A stretch of 64,000 nucleotides of DNA from Pseudomonadota bacterium (GTDB lineage: Bacteria > Pseudomonadota > Gammaproteobacteria > Pseudomonadales > Oleiphilaceae). A program made the translations under genes and the position numbers. The stretch is taken from NCBI GenBank assembly GCA_002747395.1, contig PDPE01000042.1, positions 1-64,000 on the forward strand, read 5' to 3'. A model generated the notes under the pieces. That model did not search any database, was not told where the DNA came from, and was given only the letters and a program-made list of their open reading frames with translations. Of this stretch, positions 49,422 through 58,230 are shown in pieces (position 1 is the stretch's first letter; every line of letters begins with the position of its first letter).

Positions 49422-49889
49422 CTATATTATCCCCGCATCCAGGCTCGCAGCCATTGCAAGACCCAGTTCTTCGCACTGTGCAATAAACCCGGGTTGAAAT
49501 TCACCACGGCACACAAGCGGTTCCTGCACCAGTTTCCAGCGTAACCCGGTGGTAATGCTCTCAATGGCTCTTCGCGTTCCGGTGCCGTCATGCCCGGCTC
49601 GAATATAAAAGGCAAAAGGCATCGCTTCTGTCTGTTCCAGACATTCATAGAAACACCGGTCAAATACGTCCTTGACCAGACCCGCCATGTATCCCAGGTT
49701 TTCAGTTGTGCCGATAATGATTGCATTGGCCGAGTTTATATCAGCAGGTGTGGTGTCGAGCGGAGCCAGGCAGCAGACATCAACGTTTTCGATATCAGGG
49801 TTACGAGCGCCTTTTAATACGGCAGTAGCCATCTGTCTGGTATTGGCAGACGGAGCATGGGCGATGATCAGGAGTTTTTTTTTATTCAT
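49422..49889 (-). CDS. Flavodoxin-like NAD(P)H-dependent FMN-binding protein
   Basis: The ATG at 49889 (AGGT upstream) gives ~155 residues. The start KLLIIAHAPSANTRQMATAVL is a flavodoxin phosphate-binding loop. AIIIGTTENLGYMAGLVKDVFDRCFY matches flavodoxin-like quinone reductases, and AFYIRAGHDGTGTRRAIESI follows. It is likely an NAD(P)H:quinone or FMN reductase, but the substrate is unknown. Its 5' end has a 16-bp near-duplication (TTTGTTTCCA, 49942-49967). Confidence 0.78.
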   Translation of the reverse strand: MNKKKLLIIAHAPSANTRQMATAVLKGARNPDIENVDVCCLAPLDTTPADINSANAIIIGTTENLGYMAGLVKDVFDRCFYECLEQTEAMPFAFYIRAGHDGTGTRRAIESITTGLRWKLVQEPLVCRGEFQPGFIAQCEELGLAMAASLDAGII

Positions 49890-50625
49890 CAAAACAGTAC
49901 CTGCCAAATATCCTTTGAAGCAAAGTTGATTCCGAACGGAATTTGTTTCCAACCGGGTTTGTTTCCAGAAAAACACAGGTGGTGGCCAGGTTATTATGCC
50001 TGGCTGGCCATGATGCAGGCTGCACATGACAAAGAATTTCACGACCTATGATAGCCTCCTGTAAAACCGGGTGCCACATAAATCCGCAAAAAACCGGACA
50101 TAACTCTCCATGCGCTTGACAGGTTACATGCTAACGCGCCCCGCTTGCTGGCTGCCCCCTCGTACACGAGGCAAGCTCGCGCACAAAACAGCAGCTTCCG
50201 TCTTCATCAGGAACCGTACCGGATTTTTCTTCATCCGGCGCTGTAATTGTGCATCTTTTTCATTCTGGCCGGTTCGTGCGCCCATGTTTTTTCCAAAGGC
50301 AGTCGTATGCGGGCCCTGGCAGTGTCTGTTCAGGTTGTATTTGTAGCCAAATGCGGGTTTAATCTAGCAAATCATTCAATCCGTCATTGCTGCGCGCTGC
50401 GGCTTGATTCAGGCGATAGCCCGTACCTTGTTTGGCTGTTTCCTGAGCTATTGCGAAAAAAGTGTGGTTTTTCCCGGGGGCAGTCTTCCATTTTGCTATG
50501 CCGGTCAATGTATTGTTGGCCCTGGTTCTGTAAATTGTGCAGCCTGCTGATTGAGTGACGGCTTGCCATCGGCCCGGTGCGGAATACTCAACCAGACATC
50601 GAATAACAAGTGTGAAAGCTCGACT
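49890..50625. other. Gap without a convincing gene, between flavodoxin-like and lipoprotein genes
   Basis: About 735 bp with no supportable gene. Short frames here lack ribosome sites and recognisable domains. The region may hold promoters for the two divergent genes and gene debris. Confidence 0.4.
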
Positions 50626-52587
50626 ATGAACAAGCATTTTTTCTACGGATTTTTAGTGTTGTGCACGGCTTTTCTATCGGCCTGTGATTCCAGTACCTCG
50701 GACATAATGGAAATTGACAGGGCATTGAACAACGAGCCGGATAACCACAATTATGACAGTTATTCTGGCAGGGCAGCAGAGGCTCATTACCTTCAAAACG
50801 CACTGGTTTGGCTTGATCTGAATGATAACAAGCTGGTTGATGAAGATGAGCCCGCAACCAGGACGGCAGAAGAAGGCCGATTTGATCTTGATATATCAAA
50901 GATCAATGACGAACGACGGGATAGCCTGCAACCCGCTCTGGATCCTCGAAATTACCCGCTGATGTTGATTGCGATTCCCGGTGAAACGCTCAGAGAACTC
51001 AAGGTCGGCAGTGAGACCCGGCTGGCCCCCGTTGACGAAGGCTTTTTTTTGATGGCACCGGCAGGAACGAATTTTATTTCACCACTTTCGACACTGCTCA
51101 AGATTCAGCGTGATTACAGTTTCGCTTCGACTAACAGGCAAGACCCGGTCGATGTAGAGCAAAAGCTGTCTGTTGCTCACAATACTGTTCGATCCAACAC
51201 GGGTGCCTACGACAACTTGCTGCTCGATTTTATCAAAACTGAAAACGAAAAAATGGCAGTATATTCTGCCGTAGTTGCGAAATTTATCGAAAAAAACATC
51301 CCCGCCGATATTGATGAAAGGCTGATTTCCGGGAATATCGGATCGATCAGCGAGAGTTTGACCAGGCAAGTGGGGCGATTGGTATTGTCCAGGATAAAAG
51401 GTTTATGGTCGCAGGCGGATGCCGTTGCACGGGTTTCTGATGCAATGGATTACTCCAGGGTAAATGCCGATACAGATATAACTTACCCGATAGTTCCGCT
51501 TGATTTTGATGATCCAATGCTGCTGGTCGGAGAAACAACCTACAAAAAGCACACTCTGGTTGACGGTGAAGTGTTTGAAGAGCTGGGCGGATATATAACA
51601 GATGCCAATATCTCATCGGAAATGCAGTATATTTACAATGAAAATGCTGATCTGCTGAGTATTATTGTTGATGGTTACAAGGAGTTCAATGCCCTGATCT
51701 ATGGTGGCTATGCGCCTTATTCCTTTTTGCTCGGTACCGAGCTTTTTCAGTTCTGGGGAAGAGACCAGATTGCAGACCAGATTTTCAGCTATGGTCTGGA
51801 CGGTGATCGTTTTAAAAGAATCGAGCTTGATAGCAGGCACGTGCTTGATTTTAATGCTTTTATGCCCGGGGCTTTGGCAAAGGAACAGATGCTGGATAAC
51901 CCTGATGCCTATGTGTTGGACGGAGTTCCGGATAACAGCGTGATTTTTTCCCTGCTCAATACCGCCAGCGGCCCGGATTCTGCGACGGGCGAGGGTGCGT
52001 TGGGCGATTATAGTCTCAAATATGCCTATTTGCCTGCCGGTAAACTTGAAACAATAGAGAAACTGGTTGATGGAGAAGTGGTCACCAGATGGAAATACAC
52101 CCACGACTATGTCAAGACCACCCGGGGTGGTGAATATAATGTACTTGTAAGGATAGACGAGTACAGCCTCGATTCCGGTATGGAAGAATTAACCAGAAGC
52201 ACAGAACTCTATTATACGCTGGCAGACGTGTTCGGGGAGCCTGTGAGGCAAGTCAGCCAAATATATATTTATCATCCTGCCAGAGAGACCGAGACCCGGA
52301 ACCTGATATGGACACTGGAATACTATAATCCCATTACCATTGCTCGTACCCGTCGCATTGATCTTCCGTCAGGGTTATCAGAAGCCGACCCGGCAGACCT
52401 GGCCACGGCAAGGGCTGCCCTGGCTGATCATCCTGAACGAGAACTGGAAGGAAGAATCAGGCAAGCCCGCCTGAGCCGGGCAAGCAATGATGGTTTCAAG
52501 CCTGATACATTTGGAGCGTCTACGTTTTTGGTGCACAAATACGATTACGACCAGTTATCAAACTTTATTTTCTCGCTGGAGAAGTAA
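50626..52587 (+). CDS. Large lipoprotein of unknown function
   Basis: From the ATG at 50626 the 653-residue protein begins MNKHFFYGFLVLCTAFLSACD, a lipoprotein signal with lipobox LSAC. Soon after is a carboxypeptidase-regulatory/EF-hand-like stretch (WLDLNDNKLVDEDEPATRTAEEGRF) common in marine gammaproteobacterial lipoproteins. The long remainder (to EWNIFSLEK-like end) is mixed alpha/beta with no family I recognise. It is likely an exported outer-membrane or surface protein. It stands alone before the mobile-element region. Confidence 0.72.
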   Translation: MNKHFFYGFLVLCTAFLSACDSSTSDIMEIDRALNNEPDNHNYDSYSGRAAEAHYLQNALVWLDLNDNKLVDEDEPATRTAEEGRFDLDISKINDERRDSLQPALDPRNYPLMLIAIPGETLRELKVGSETRLAPVDEGFFLMAPAGTNFISPLSTLLKIQRDYSFASTNRQDPVDVEQKLSVAHNTVRSNTGAYDNLLLDFIKTENEKMAVYSAVVAKFIEKNIPADIDERLISGNIGSISESLTRQVGRLVLSRIKGLWSQADAVARVSDAMDYSRVNADTDITYPIVPLDFDDPMLLVGETTYKKHTLVDGEVFEELGGYITDANISSEMQYIYNENADLLSIIVDGYKEFNALIYGGYAPYSFLLGTELFQFWGRDQIADQIFSYGLDGDRFKRIELDSRHVLDFNAFMPGALAKEQMLDNPDAYVLDGVPDNSVIFSLLNTASGPDSATGEGALGDYSLKYAYLPAGKLETIEKLVDGEVVTRWKYTHDYVKTTRGGEYNVLVRIDEYSLDSGMEELTRSTELYYTLADVFGEPVRQVSQIYIYHPARETETRNLIWTLEYYNPITIARTRRIDLPSGLSEADPADLATARAALADHPERELEGRIRQARLSRASNDGFKPDTFGASTFLVHKYDYDQLSNFIFSLEK

Positions 52588-52636
52588 CAATGTCTGACGG
52601 GCTGTGCGACAATACGCCCGTTCGGGCAGGCCGGGC

Positions 52637-52831
52637 TTACCCCGCTTTTGAGTAGCCCATGTGCGTGGCATGCTCGATCATCAGGTTCCACGCTCTTATT
52701 GCGTCACTTTTGCTTGGGTGATTGGTACTCTGTTTGCCACAGTTAAAACAAAACACATCCCAATGGTTAAACCGGCCAGGGTTGGTTTCGATAGTTGGAT
52801 TCGCTCCACATTGGCATTTTGCAATATTCAT
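52637..52831 (-). CDS. Small Lar-like zinc-ribbon protein
   Basis: A strong AGGAGG precedes the ATG at 52831. This 64-residue protein has CQCG at the start and CFNCG in the middle, a four-cysteine zinc ribbon. The pattern C.CG...W.V.C..CG.......K.DAI.AWN is that of Lar-type restriction-alleviation proteins from phages and prophages. The role here is open; it lies just outside the IS200/IS605-type element. Confidence 0.7.
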   Translation of the reverse strand: MNIAKCQCGANPTIETNPGRFNHWDVFCFNCGKQSTNHPSKSDAIRAWNLMIEHATHMGYSKAG

Positions 52832-52911
52832 AACGACTACCTCCTGTTACAAATAAGTAGTGAAATAAACAACCTGCTCCCACGTTAGCTTATTGCATTA
52901 GGCAGTGCACC

Positions 52912-53394
52912 CTAATTATCGAGAGCGCGTAAAACCCCGTACTTCCAGTGCGGGGATGTAAGCGCGTCGGCGATAGCCGACTGATTTGGCGTTCTCTGCT
53001 GCTGAACGTACTGCTTGATGATATTGATTGGTGCTCCGCCACAACTGGCAGCAAAGTAACTTGGGCTCCATAGTGCTGATTTGTAGTACCTGTTTGCCAC
53101 TTCTGGATGAAACAGTTTCAGCCTTCGGCTGGATACCCCCTTCAAGCTGTTAACCAGCTTCGACAAAGCGATCTTTGGAGGATAGTTTACCAACAGGTGT
53201 ACATGGTCTTCCTCCCCGTTGAACTCAACCAGCTCTGCCTCGAAATCCTCACAGACCTTTCTGAACAGGGTCTCAAGCGTTGGAAACATATAGTCTTCCA
53301 GTACCTGGTATCGGTACTTTGTGACAAAGACCAAATGGCAGTGCATTTTAAAAACACAATGCCTGCCAGTACGATATTCGTTTGTTTTACTCAT
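52912..53394 (-). CDS. tnpA: IS200/IS605 transposase TnpA (HUH Y1 type)
   Basis: The ATG at 53394 (MSKTNEYRTGRHCVF) gives about 161 residues. The HUH metal motif is DHVHLLVNY, and the catalytic tyrosine is in NIIKQYV. Such enzymes cut and join single-stranded DNA at hairpin ends and move the IS. The frame looks intact, so this part of the element may still be functional. The ending VLRALDN runs into the left-end hairpin. Confidence 0.9.
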   Translation of the reverse strand: MSKTNEYRTGRHCVFKMHCHLVFVTKYRYQVLEDYMFPTLETLFRKVCEDFEAELVEFNGEEDHVHLLVNYPPKIALSKLVNSLKGVSSRRLKLFHPEVANRYYKSALWSPSYFAASCGGAPINIIKQYVQQQRTPNQSAIADALTSPHWKYGVLRALDN

Positions 53395-53416
53395 AGGCCG
53401 ATTGTATACTGAGCTC

Positions 53417-54401
53417 ATGCAGAAGACAAAAACACTGAAGGTTCGCGTTAGGGACAAACACGCCAGTCAGCTTGAAAATATGGCTCGTGCTGTGAATTTT
53501 GTCTGGAATTACATTAACGAACTCAGTACCCGATCTATCAAGGAGCGGGGACAGTTTTTGTCAGCCTACGATATTCACCCGTACACCAAAGGTGCCGGTA
53601 AAGAGCTTGGCCTGCATAGCCAGACTGTAGTGTATCGCCTCTGAGTACGTCACTCGCAGAAAGCAATTCAGGAAAGCCCGGCTCAACTGGCGCAAATCTC
53701 ATGGTGTTCGCCGGTCACTTGGCTGGATTCCCGTTAACACGGGTCAAGCCAGGTGGAAAAATGGTCAGATATTCCATAATGGCATGTACTTTTCAGTATG
53801 GGACTCTTTCGGATTGCATGATTACAGGTTCCGATCAGCCAGCTTCAATGAAGATGCCAGGGGACGCTGGTATTTCAATGTCGTTGTGACAGTGGAAACA
53901 GAACTCTCTCGGGGGCAGGCTTCAGTCGGCATTGACCTTGGCTGCAAGGAATCTGCTACTGACTCCACCGGTTTCAGCATCAAAGGTCGTGAATACCGTC
54001 GTCTGGAAGCCAGCCTGGGAATTGCTCAACGAGCCGGACACAAAAAACGTGTGCAGGCGATACACGCAAAAATCAGAAATCGCAGGCAGGACGCCCTGCA
54101 TAAATACAGTCGTAAACTCGTTAATGAGAATGCGGCAATCTTCGTTGGTAACGTATCGGGCAAAGCCCTGGTCAGGACAAAAATGGCAAAATCAGTCTTG
54201 GATGCAGGGTGGCACTCACTCAAAACCATGCTGGAATACAAATGCGATCACGCAGGCGTGGTTTTTGAAGAAATCGACGAAGCTTACTCCACCCAAACCT
54301 GTTCGTGCTGTGGCGCAATCCCGTCCAGTAGTCCGAAAGGTAGGACAGGTTTGCGAATAAGAGAATGGATCTGCTCAGAGTGCGGAGCTGAGCATCACCG
54401 T
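53417..54401 (+). pseudogene. tnpB: IS605 tnpB (RNA-guided nuclease) N-terminal part, frameshifted and split
   Basis: The first part (53417-53642) reads MQKTKTLKVRVRDKHASQLENMARAVNFVWNYINELS in segments, the TnpB opening. A frameshift near 53640 moves the frame; from 53643 it continues EYVTRRKQFRKARLNWRK and the RuvC-like body (SVGIDLGCKESAT with the first catalytic Asp, VFEEIDEAYSTQTCSCCG with the Glu and zinc cysteines). The reading ends at EHHR at 54401, where a transposon cuts off the RuvC-III DINAARN. It cannot be an active nuclease as it stands. Confidence 0.88.
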
Positions 54402-54464
54402 TATCTACTACACAATATATTTAATCCACAAAGTATACAAAGAAGTCTTTACTGTTAATTAATA

Positions 54465-54502
54465 ACGCTGTAGATTTATTATCAACTACATTTCTACAGC
54501 GT
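54465..54502. repeat. Inverted repeat at the left end of the Tn554-like element
   Basis: ACGCTGTAGA (54465-54474) and TCTACAGCGT (54493-54502) are perfect inverted repeats with an 18-base spacer, just before the first recombinase gene. The related TGTAGAA/TTCTACA pair lies at the other end, so these are candidate recombinase binding sites; a promoter operator is the alternative. Confidence 0.75.
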
Positions 54503-54506
54503 ATAT

Positions 54507-55604
54507 TTGATAGTGAAAGTACAGAAGATAAGAATCAATCATGATACTCAAGACTTTTGGTTAGTTATTGGTAGTGACTTCCTTCCTATCCCTGAAATAG
54601 ATTCATACCTTAAGTATCTTCACTCCGTTGGTAAGTCACCTAACACTATCCGATCTTATGCCTACCATCTTAAAGAGTTCTGGTTGTTCCTGGATAACAT
54701 GAATTATGAGTGGAGCCAGATAACTCTTAATGAGATGTCGCAATTCATTAATTTTCTGAAGAGAGGTGCAGTTGATAATGTTGTGCCTTTAAATCAATCA
54801 GAATCAAAACGAACAGCCAAAACAATCAATGCCATCGTTACCGCCGTATCATCGTTCTATGATTACAGCTCAAGGTTAAATGATTCTAAAGGCCCTAACG
54901 TAAAGAAGTTGGTCAAGGGCAAGAAAGCCAGCTATAAGCCATTTCTCCACCATATCAGCAAGTCAGAAACATCAACCCAAAACATCTTGAAACTTAAAGA
55001 ACCTAAGCGTTTACCTGAGATATTGACGACCAAGCAGGTTAAGCAATTGTCTGGGGGCTGCAAGTCTCTTCGAGACAAGCTGCTTGTTTCAATGCTGTAT
55101 GAGACGGGTATGCGCATTGGTGAATGTCTTGGCTTAAGGCATGAAGATATCAAAAGCTGGGATAAGACAATTCACGTTGTACCGAGAGGCGATAACGCTA
55201 ATGCAGCTAGGGCTAAGAGCAATGAAAGTAGAATCATTGATATAGGCTCCGACCTCATAAAGCTATACACAGACTATGTTGTTAATGAGTTTGATGACAT
55301 CGACTCAGACTATGTGTTTATCAATATCTGGGGTGCTGATGTTGGTAAGCCATTGGCATATTCAACAGTGTACACAAAGTTCAAACGGCTATCTAAAAAG
55401 CTTGATATACCGTTTACACCGCACATCTTCAGACATACCCATGCTACTGAATTATTAAGAAGTGGCTGGGATGCATCGTATGTTCAAAAGCGCCTTGGTC
55501 ATAAGGACATACAAACAACAATCAACACCTATGCACACCTTAATGAGAAGGATCTAAAGAAAGCATTCAGTAAATTTAAGCGGGAGTCCACGAGTGTCGA
55601 GTAG
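54507..55604 (+). CDS. tnpA: Tn554-like transposase A (tyrosine recombinase)
   Basis: This ~365-residue protein has an N-terminal SAM-like core-binding domain (LKYLHSVGKSPNTIRSYAYHLKEFWLFL). A C-terminal tyrosine recombinase domain has arginine in ETGMRIGECLGLRHEDI, FTPHIFRHTHATELLRSGW, LGHKDIQTT and catalytic Tyr in INTYAHLN. It resembles Tn554 TnpA. The start is TTG at 54507 or GTG at 54513, both poorly supported by a ribosome site. Its end overlaps the next gene by 11 bases. Confidence 0.88.
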   Translation: MIVKVQKIRINHDTQDFWLVIGSDFLPIPEIDSYLKYLHSVGKSPNTIRSYAYHLKEFWLFLDNMNYEWSQITLNEMSQFINFLKRGAVDNVVPLNQSESKRTAKTINAIVTAVSSFYDYSSRLNDSKGPNVKKLVKGKKASYKPFLHHISKSETSTQNILKLKEPKRLPEILTTKQVKQLSGGCKSLRDKLLVSMLYETGMRIGECLGLRHEDIKSWDKTIHVVPRGDNANAARAKSNESRIIDIGSDLIKLYTDYVVNEFDDIDSDYVFINIWGADVGKPLAYSTVYTKFKRLSKKLDIPFTPHIFRHTHATELLRSGWDASYVQKRLGHKDIQTTINTYAHLNEKDLKKAFSKFKRESTSVE

Positions 55605-57486
55605 TCTCAACATTGTACCGATCACATTAAAACAAGAGCCTCTTCCAAAACAGAAAAGTGTTGTTCACTGCGACTACAAAGGACAAGGCTCAAGGGAAAA
55701 CCATGAAAAGCTGATTAACGCCCTAAATCAGATGATTCAAGAAGACTCCGAGATTATGGTGAAAGGTGTTTGTATTCAGGCTGGTATGCGTATTGGTTTC
55801 GACAACAATATCAGGAAGTCCTACAAAGACCTCCATAGAATTGTCTTGGAGCAAATGGATATCCAGACCAGGGATCGTCGCAATACCGAACGCAGAGGGC
55901 TTCTAAGCGCATTGGAGAGGCTTCGCAACAATGTGCCAGTCAACACCGATCCAGTGCGAGCAGGCGGATATATAAGCATAAAGAAGCTTATGCATGAGTC
56001 CGGTATTCACGAATCGACAATCAATCGGTATCACAAAGATATCTGTAAAGAGTGTACTGAAAATAAGCGCATAAACACTGACGATGTATGGTTCTTCGGT
56101 AGCGAAGAATTAACGCTACAAGGTGGATCAGACGCAATTAAAGTCAATTTTAGCGAGATTAACCCAGCGTGGTTAAAGCAATCGGCAAAGGACTTTATTA
56201 AGGCATGTAGCGCCACGAAATCCAGCGCCACCCTAGTGGCTAACGTGCATGCCATCAGGATGTTTGGACAGGATATATCCGCATCAAAGTCTGAGCTAAA
56301 ACCGTCCGATATTGATCGCACTTTCATTGAAAATATACTCTACCGATGGTCAAACAAAAAGCTTAAATGGAGTACACGAAAGCGGAGACTTGCGTCTTTA
56401 CGACAGTATATAGAGTGGTGCGAAGACACTGGCTCTCTTGTGTTTGGAGCTGTAAGGCTAATCAGAGATTCCGACTACCCCAAGCCCGAAGACAAGCTGC
56501 CAAGGTTCATACCTGAAACCGTAATGACCCAGCTTAATCAGCACATCGATCTGCTTCACCCTCACGTTATGCGGTTCTTTTTGGTGTTGCAAGAAGTTGG
56601 CATGCGGATTGGTGAATGCTGCGCCTTACCGTTTGACTGCATTTACCCAGATGACCAGGGCGATTACTTCATCAGGTACTATCAGTTCAAGATGAAGAAA
56701 GACCATGTTGTTCCTATTAGCAAAGAACTAACTGCGGTCATCCAAGAGCAGCAGCAAGCCGTAAGGGAAGAGTTCGGCTCACCAAAAGAGTTGTTATTCC
56801 CAACACCAAAAATGCAACTGGGAGGCAAGAGAGCTTACCCAAGAGCAGGGTTGGCGTGGTCGAGGGGAACTCTGATCAAGAATCTCAATGCACTTGCTGA
56901 AAGCGCAAACATCCTTGGGCCTGATGGTAGCGTTTATCACTTTACCTACCATCAGTTCCGGCATACGACAGCTACGCGCATGATTAATAACGGCGTGCCT
57001 CAGCATATCGTTCAACGCTATCTGGGGCATGAGACTCCAGCCATGACTAGCACCTATGCTCACATTATGGATGAGACACTTAAGAAGGAGTTTGCGGCCT
57101 TTCAGGGGAAGATGGTCGATATAAACGGAAAGATATATGAGCCTGAAGATGTAGCCAGCACGCTGGTAGAAGGTTCAGATCCTGATGATATTGACGCGCA
57201 ATGGCTTAAGAAAAACATTGCCGTTCAAAGCCTTCCAAACGGGTTATGTTCACTACCAGTCGTACAAGGGAGCTGCCCTCACGCGAACGCTTGTCTGAGC
57301 TGCCCCAACTTCAGGACAGACCATAGATACTTGCCTCAACACCGTGAACAGCTCGCTAAAACGGAGAAGATCATAGCAACCTGTAAAGCAAATGGCTGGC
57401 AGAGACAGCTAGAAATGAATGAGTCTGTTAAGTCATCTCTTATTAGGATAATCGAACCGCTGGAGGTATCCGGCCATGACGCATAA
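55594..57486 (+). CDS. tnpB: Tn554-like transposase B (tyrosine recombinase)
   Basis: This 630-residue protein is a second, larger tyrosine recombinase. The catalytic domain has VGMRIGECCALPFDCIYP, HFTYHQFRHTTATRMINNGV, HIVQRYLGHETPAM and STYAHIMD with the nucleophile tyrosine. A C-terminal cysteine-rich segment (GSCPHANACLSCPNF) looks like a zinc finger. It overlaps tnpC by 11 bases. Both recombinases are needed in Tn554; TnpC affects frequency and orientation. This gene is not related to the IS605 tnpB despite the name. Confidence 0.88.
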   Translation: MSSSLNIVPITLKQEPLPKQKSVVHCDYKGQGSRENHEKLINALNQMIQEDSEIMVKGVCIQAGMRIGFDNNIRKSYKDLHRIVLEQMDIQTRDRRNTERRGLLSALERLRNNVPVNTDPVRAGGYISIKKLMHESGIHESTINRYHKDICKECTENKRINTDDVWFFGSEELTLQGGSDAIKVNFSEINPAWLKQSAKDFIKACSATKSSATLVANVHAIRMFGQDISASKSELKPSDIDRTFIENILYRWSNKKLKWSTRKRRLASLRQYIEWCEDTGSLVFGAVRLIRDSDYPKPEDKLPRFIPETVMTQLNQHIDLLHPHVMRFFLVLQEVGMRIGECCALPFDCIYPDDQGDYFIRYYQFKMKKDHVVPISKELTAVIQEQQQAVREEFGSPKELLFPTPKMQLGGKRAYPRAGLAWSRGTLIKNLNALAESANILGPDGSVYHFTYHQFRHTTATRMINNGVPQHIVQRYLGHETPAMTSTYAHIMDETLKKEFAAFQGKMVDINGKIYEPEDVASTLVEGSDPDDIDAQWLKKNIAVQSLPNGLCSLPVVQGSCPHANACLSCPNFRTDHRYLPQHREQLAKTEKIIATCKANGWQRQLEMNESVKSSLIRIIEPLEVSGHDA

Positions 57487-57862
57487 GCGAAACACAACTG
57501 GCCTTGCTTCTTCGGCTGCAAGCAAGAAGGAATCTACACTCAAGAAGACCCAAACGGCCATATCTGAGCTTCTTAAGGCCAATGATATGATTAACTTCAA
57601 TACTGTTGCCGAAAAGGCTGGAGTCTCTAAAGCTTGGCTTTATCGCGAGACAGATATTGCAGATCGTATTAAGCGATTAAGAGATCAGCAGGCAAATAAA
57701 GAGCCGAAGGTATACAAGGAAACACAACGCGCTTCCGATGCCTCGAAATCAGCCTTGGTGACGACACTTAAGGCAAGAGTTAAAGAGCTTGAGGTGGAGA
57801 ATCGAGAGCTAAAAAAACAGCTAGAGGTTGTGTATGGAAAGCTGCATGACGCTTCAATGTAG
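57476..57862 (+). CDS. tnpC: TnpC-like accessory protein (DUF6262 type)
   Basis: This 128-residue protein has a helix-turn-helix-like segment (INFNTVAEKAGVSKAWLYRETDIADRIKRL) and a C-terminal coiled coil (LKARVKELEVENRELKKQLEVVYGKL). Such a protein follows the two recombinases in Tn554-type elements and is called TnpC or DUF6262. It probably binds the element ends and helps the recombinases choose a site. Its stop codon lies within the right-end inverted repeat. Confidence 0.82.
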   Translation: MTHKRNTTGLASSAASKKESTLKKTQTAISELLKANDMINFNTVAEKAGVSKAWLYRETDIADRIKRLRDQQANKEPKVYKETQRASDASKSALVTTLKARVKELEVENRELKKQLEVVYGKLHDASM

Positions 57863-57873
57863 AATGTTCTACA
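57858..57873. repeat. Inverted repeat at the right end of the Tn554-like element
   Basis: TGTAGAA-TG-TTCTACA (57858-57873) is a perfect palindrome overlapping the tnpC stop, and CGTAG follows. It shares CTGTAGA/TCTACA with the left-end repeat. The direct repeat AAGCTGCATGA also appears twice (57839-57849, 57881-57891). Confidence 0.75.
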
Positions 57874-57940
57874 ACGTAGTAAGCTGCATGAATAAAGGCA
57901 CTCACTCACTTATAGGGCTAGGGTGTTTAGATAGTCACCG

Positions 57941-58013
57941 CGATATAAACGCGGCCAGAAACATTCTTGCGGCGGGGCATCGCCGTCTGGCAGCAGGAAT
58001 CGCCGTCCTTTAG
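57941..58013 (+). pseudogene. tnpB: C-terminal end of IS605 tnpB (RuvC-III motif), cut off by the transposon
   Basis: The sequence CGATATAAAC.. encodes DINAARNILAAGHRRLAAGIAVL, the conserved TnpB C-terminus, with the third RuvC aspartate at the front. It joins in frame with the EHHR at 54399-54401 once the transposon is removed. The stop is TAG at 58011. Confidence 0.9.
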
Positions 58014-58030
58014 GGCGGGGAGGATGTCAA
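57941..58030 (+). ncRNA. IS605 right end, candidate omega-RNA 3' region
   Basis: The 3' end of tnpB and the adjoining right end encode the guide RNA (omega-RNA) in IS605 elements. Here CCGTCCT-TT-AGGGCGG makes the end hairpin, followed by GGAGGATGTCAA. Sequence after about 58030 would be the guide. The transposon separates it from most of tnpB, so the RNA's 5' part must come from DNA that the transposon interrupts. Confidence 0.45.
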
Positions 58031-58230
58031 AATCTTTCAAGCGAGAAACAAGACCAGATTACATTGGTGAAATGTAAAATCCTCGTAAAATTGCGGTGAT
58101 ATCAACGCGCTCCCGATTGATATGCCCCCCTGTTTCCCTGCGCCACCGGGTAAAGCCCGCCGCTTGTTTCAGGTCTCGATCAAACCGGTCTTGATCCGGG
58201 AGTACAAAGGCTTTTTTCTGATGGCCGGGG

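Larger units (their letters stand above)
54395..57940 (+). mobile_element. Cargo-free Tn554-like transposon inserted in tnpB, flanked by TCACCG
   Basis: The element holds three overlapping genes, two tyrosine recombinases and a small DUF6262-like protein, the tnpA-tnpB-tnpC plan of Tn554. TCACCG is present at the left edge (54395-54400) and right edge (57935-57940), the 6-bp size of the Tn554 core. Joining the outer sequences restores the tnpB reading frame as EHHRDINAARNILAAG. No resistance or other cargo gene is present in the 3.54-kb element. It is AT-richer than its surroundings. Confidence 0.88.
52900..58030 (+). mobile_element. IS200/IS605-type element, interrupted by a Tn554-like transposon
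   Basis: Divergent tnpA (minus) and tnpB (plus) genes form an IS605 arrangement, with starts only 22 bases apart. A subterminal hairpin CCCCG/CGGGG (52935-52955) lies at the left, and a right-end hairpin (CCGTCCT-TT-AGGGCGG, 58003-58018) followed by GGGGAGGATGTCAA is typical of the family. The left boundary is approximate. The tnpB gene is split and frameshifted. Confidence 0.8.

Noticed and set aside
50247..50637. Short frames on both strands in the gap before the large lipoprotein
   Set aside because: No domain, weak starts, and the two overlap each other on opposite strands.
54507..57486. Phage integrase or integron integrase
   Set aside because: Two adjacent recombinases plus a small accessory protein fit Tn554 instead; no attI or cassette array lies beside them.
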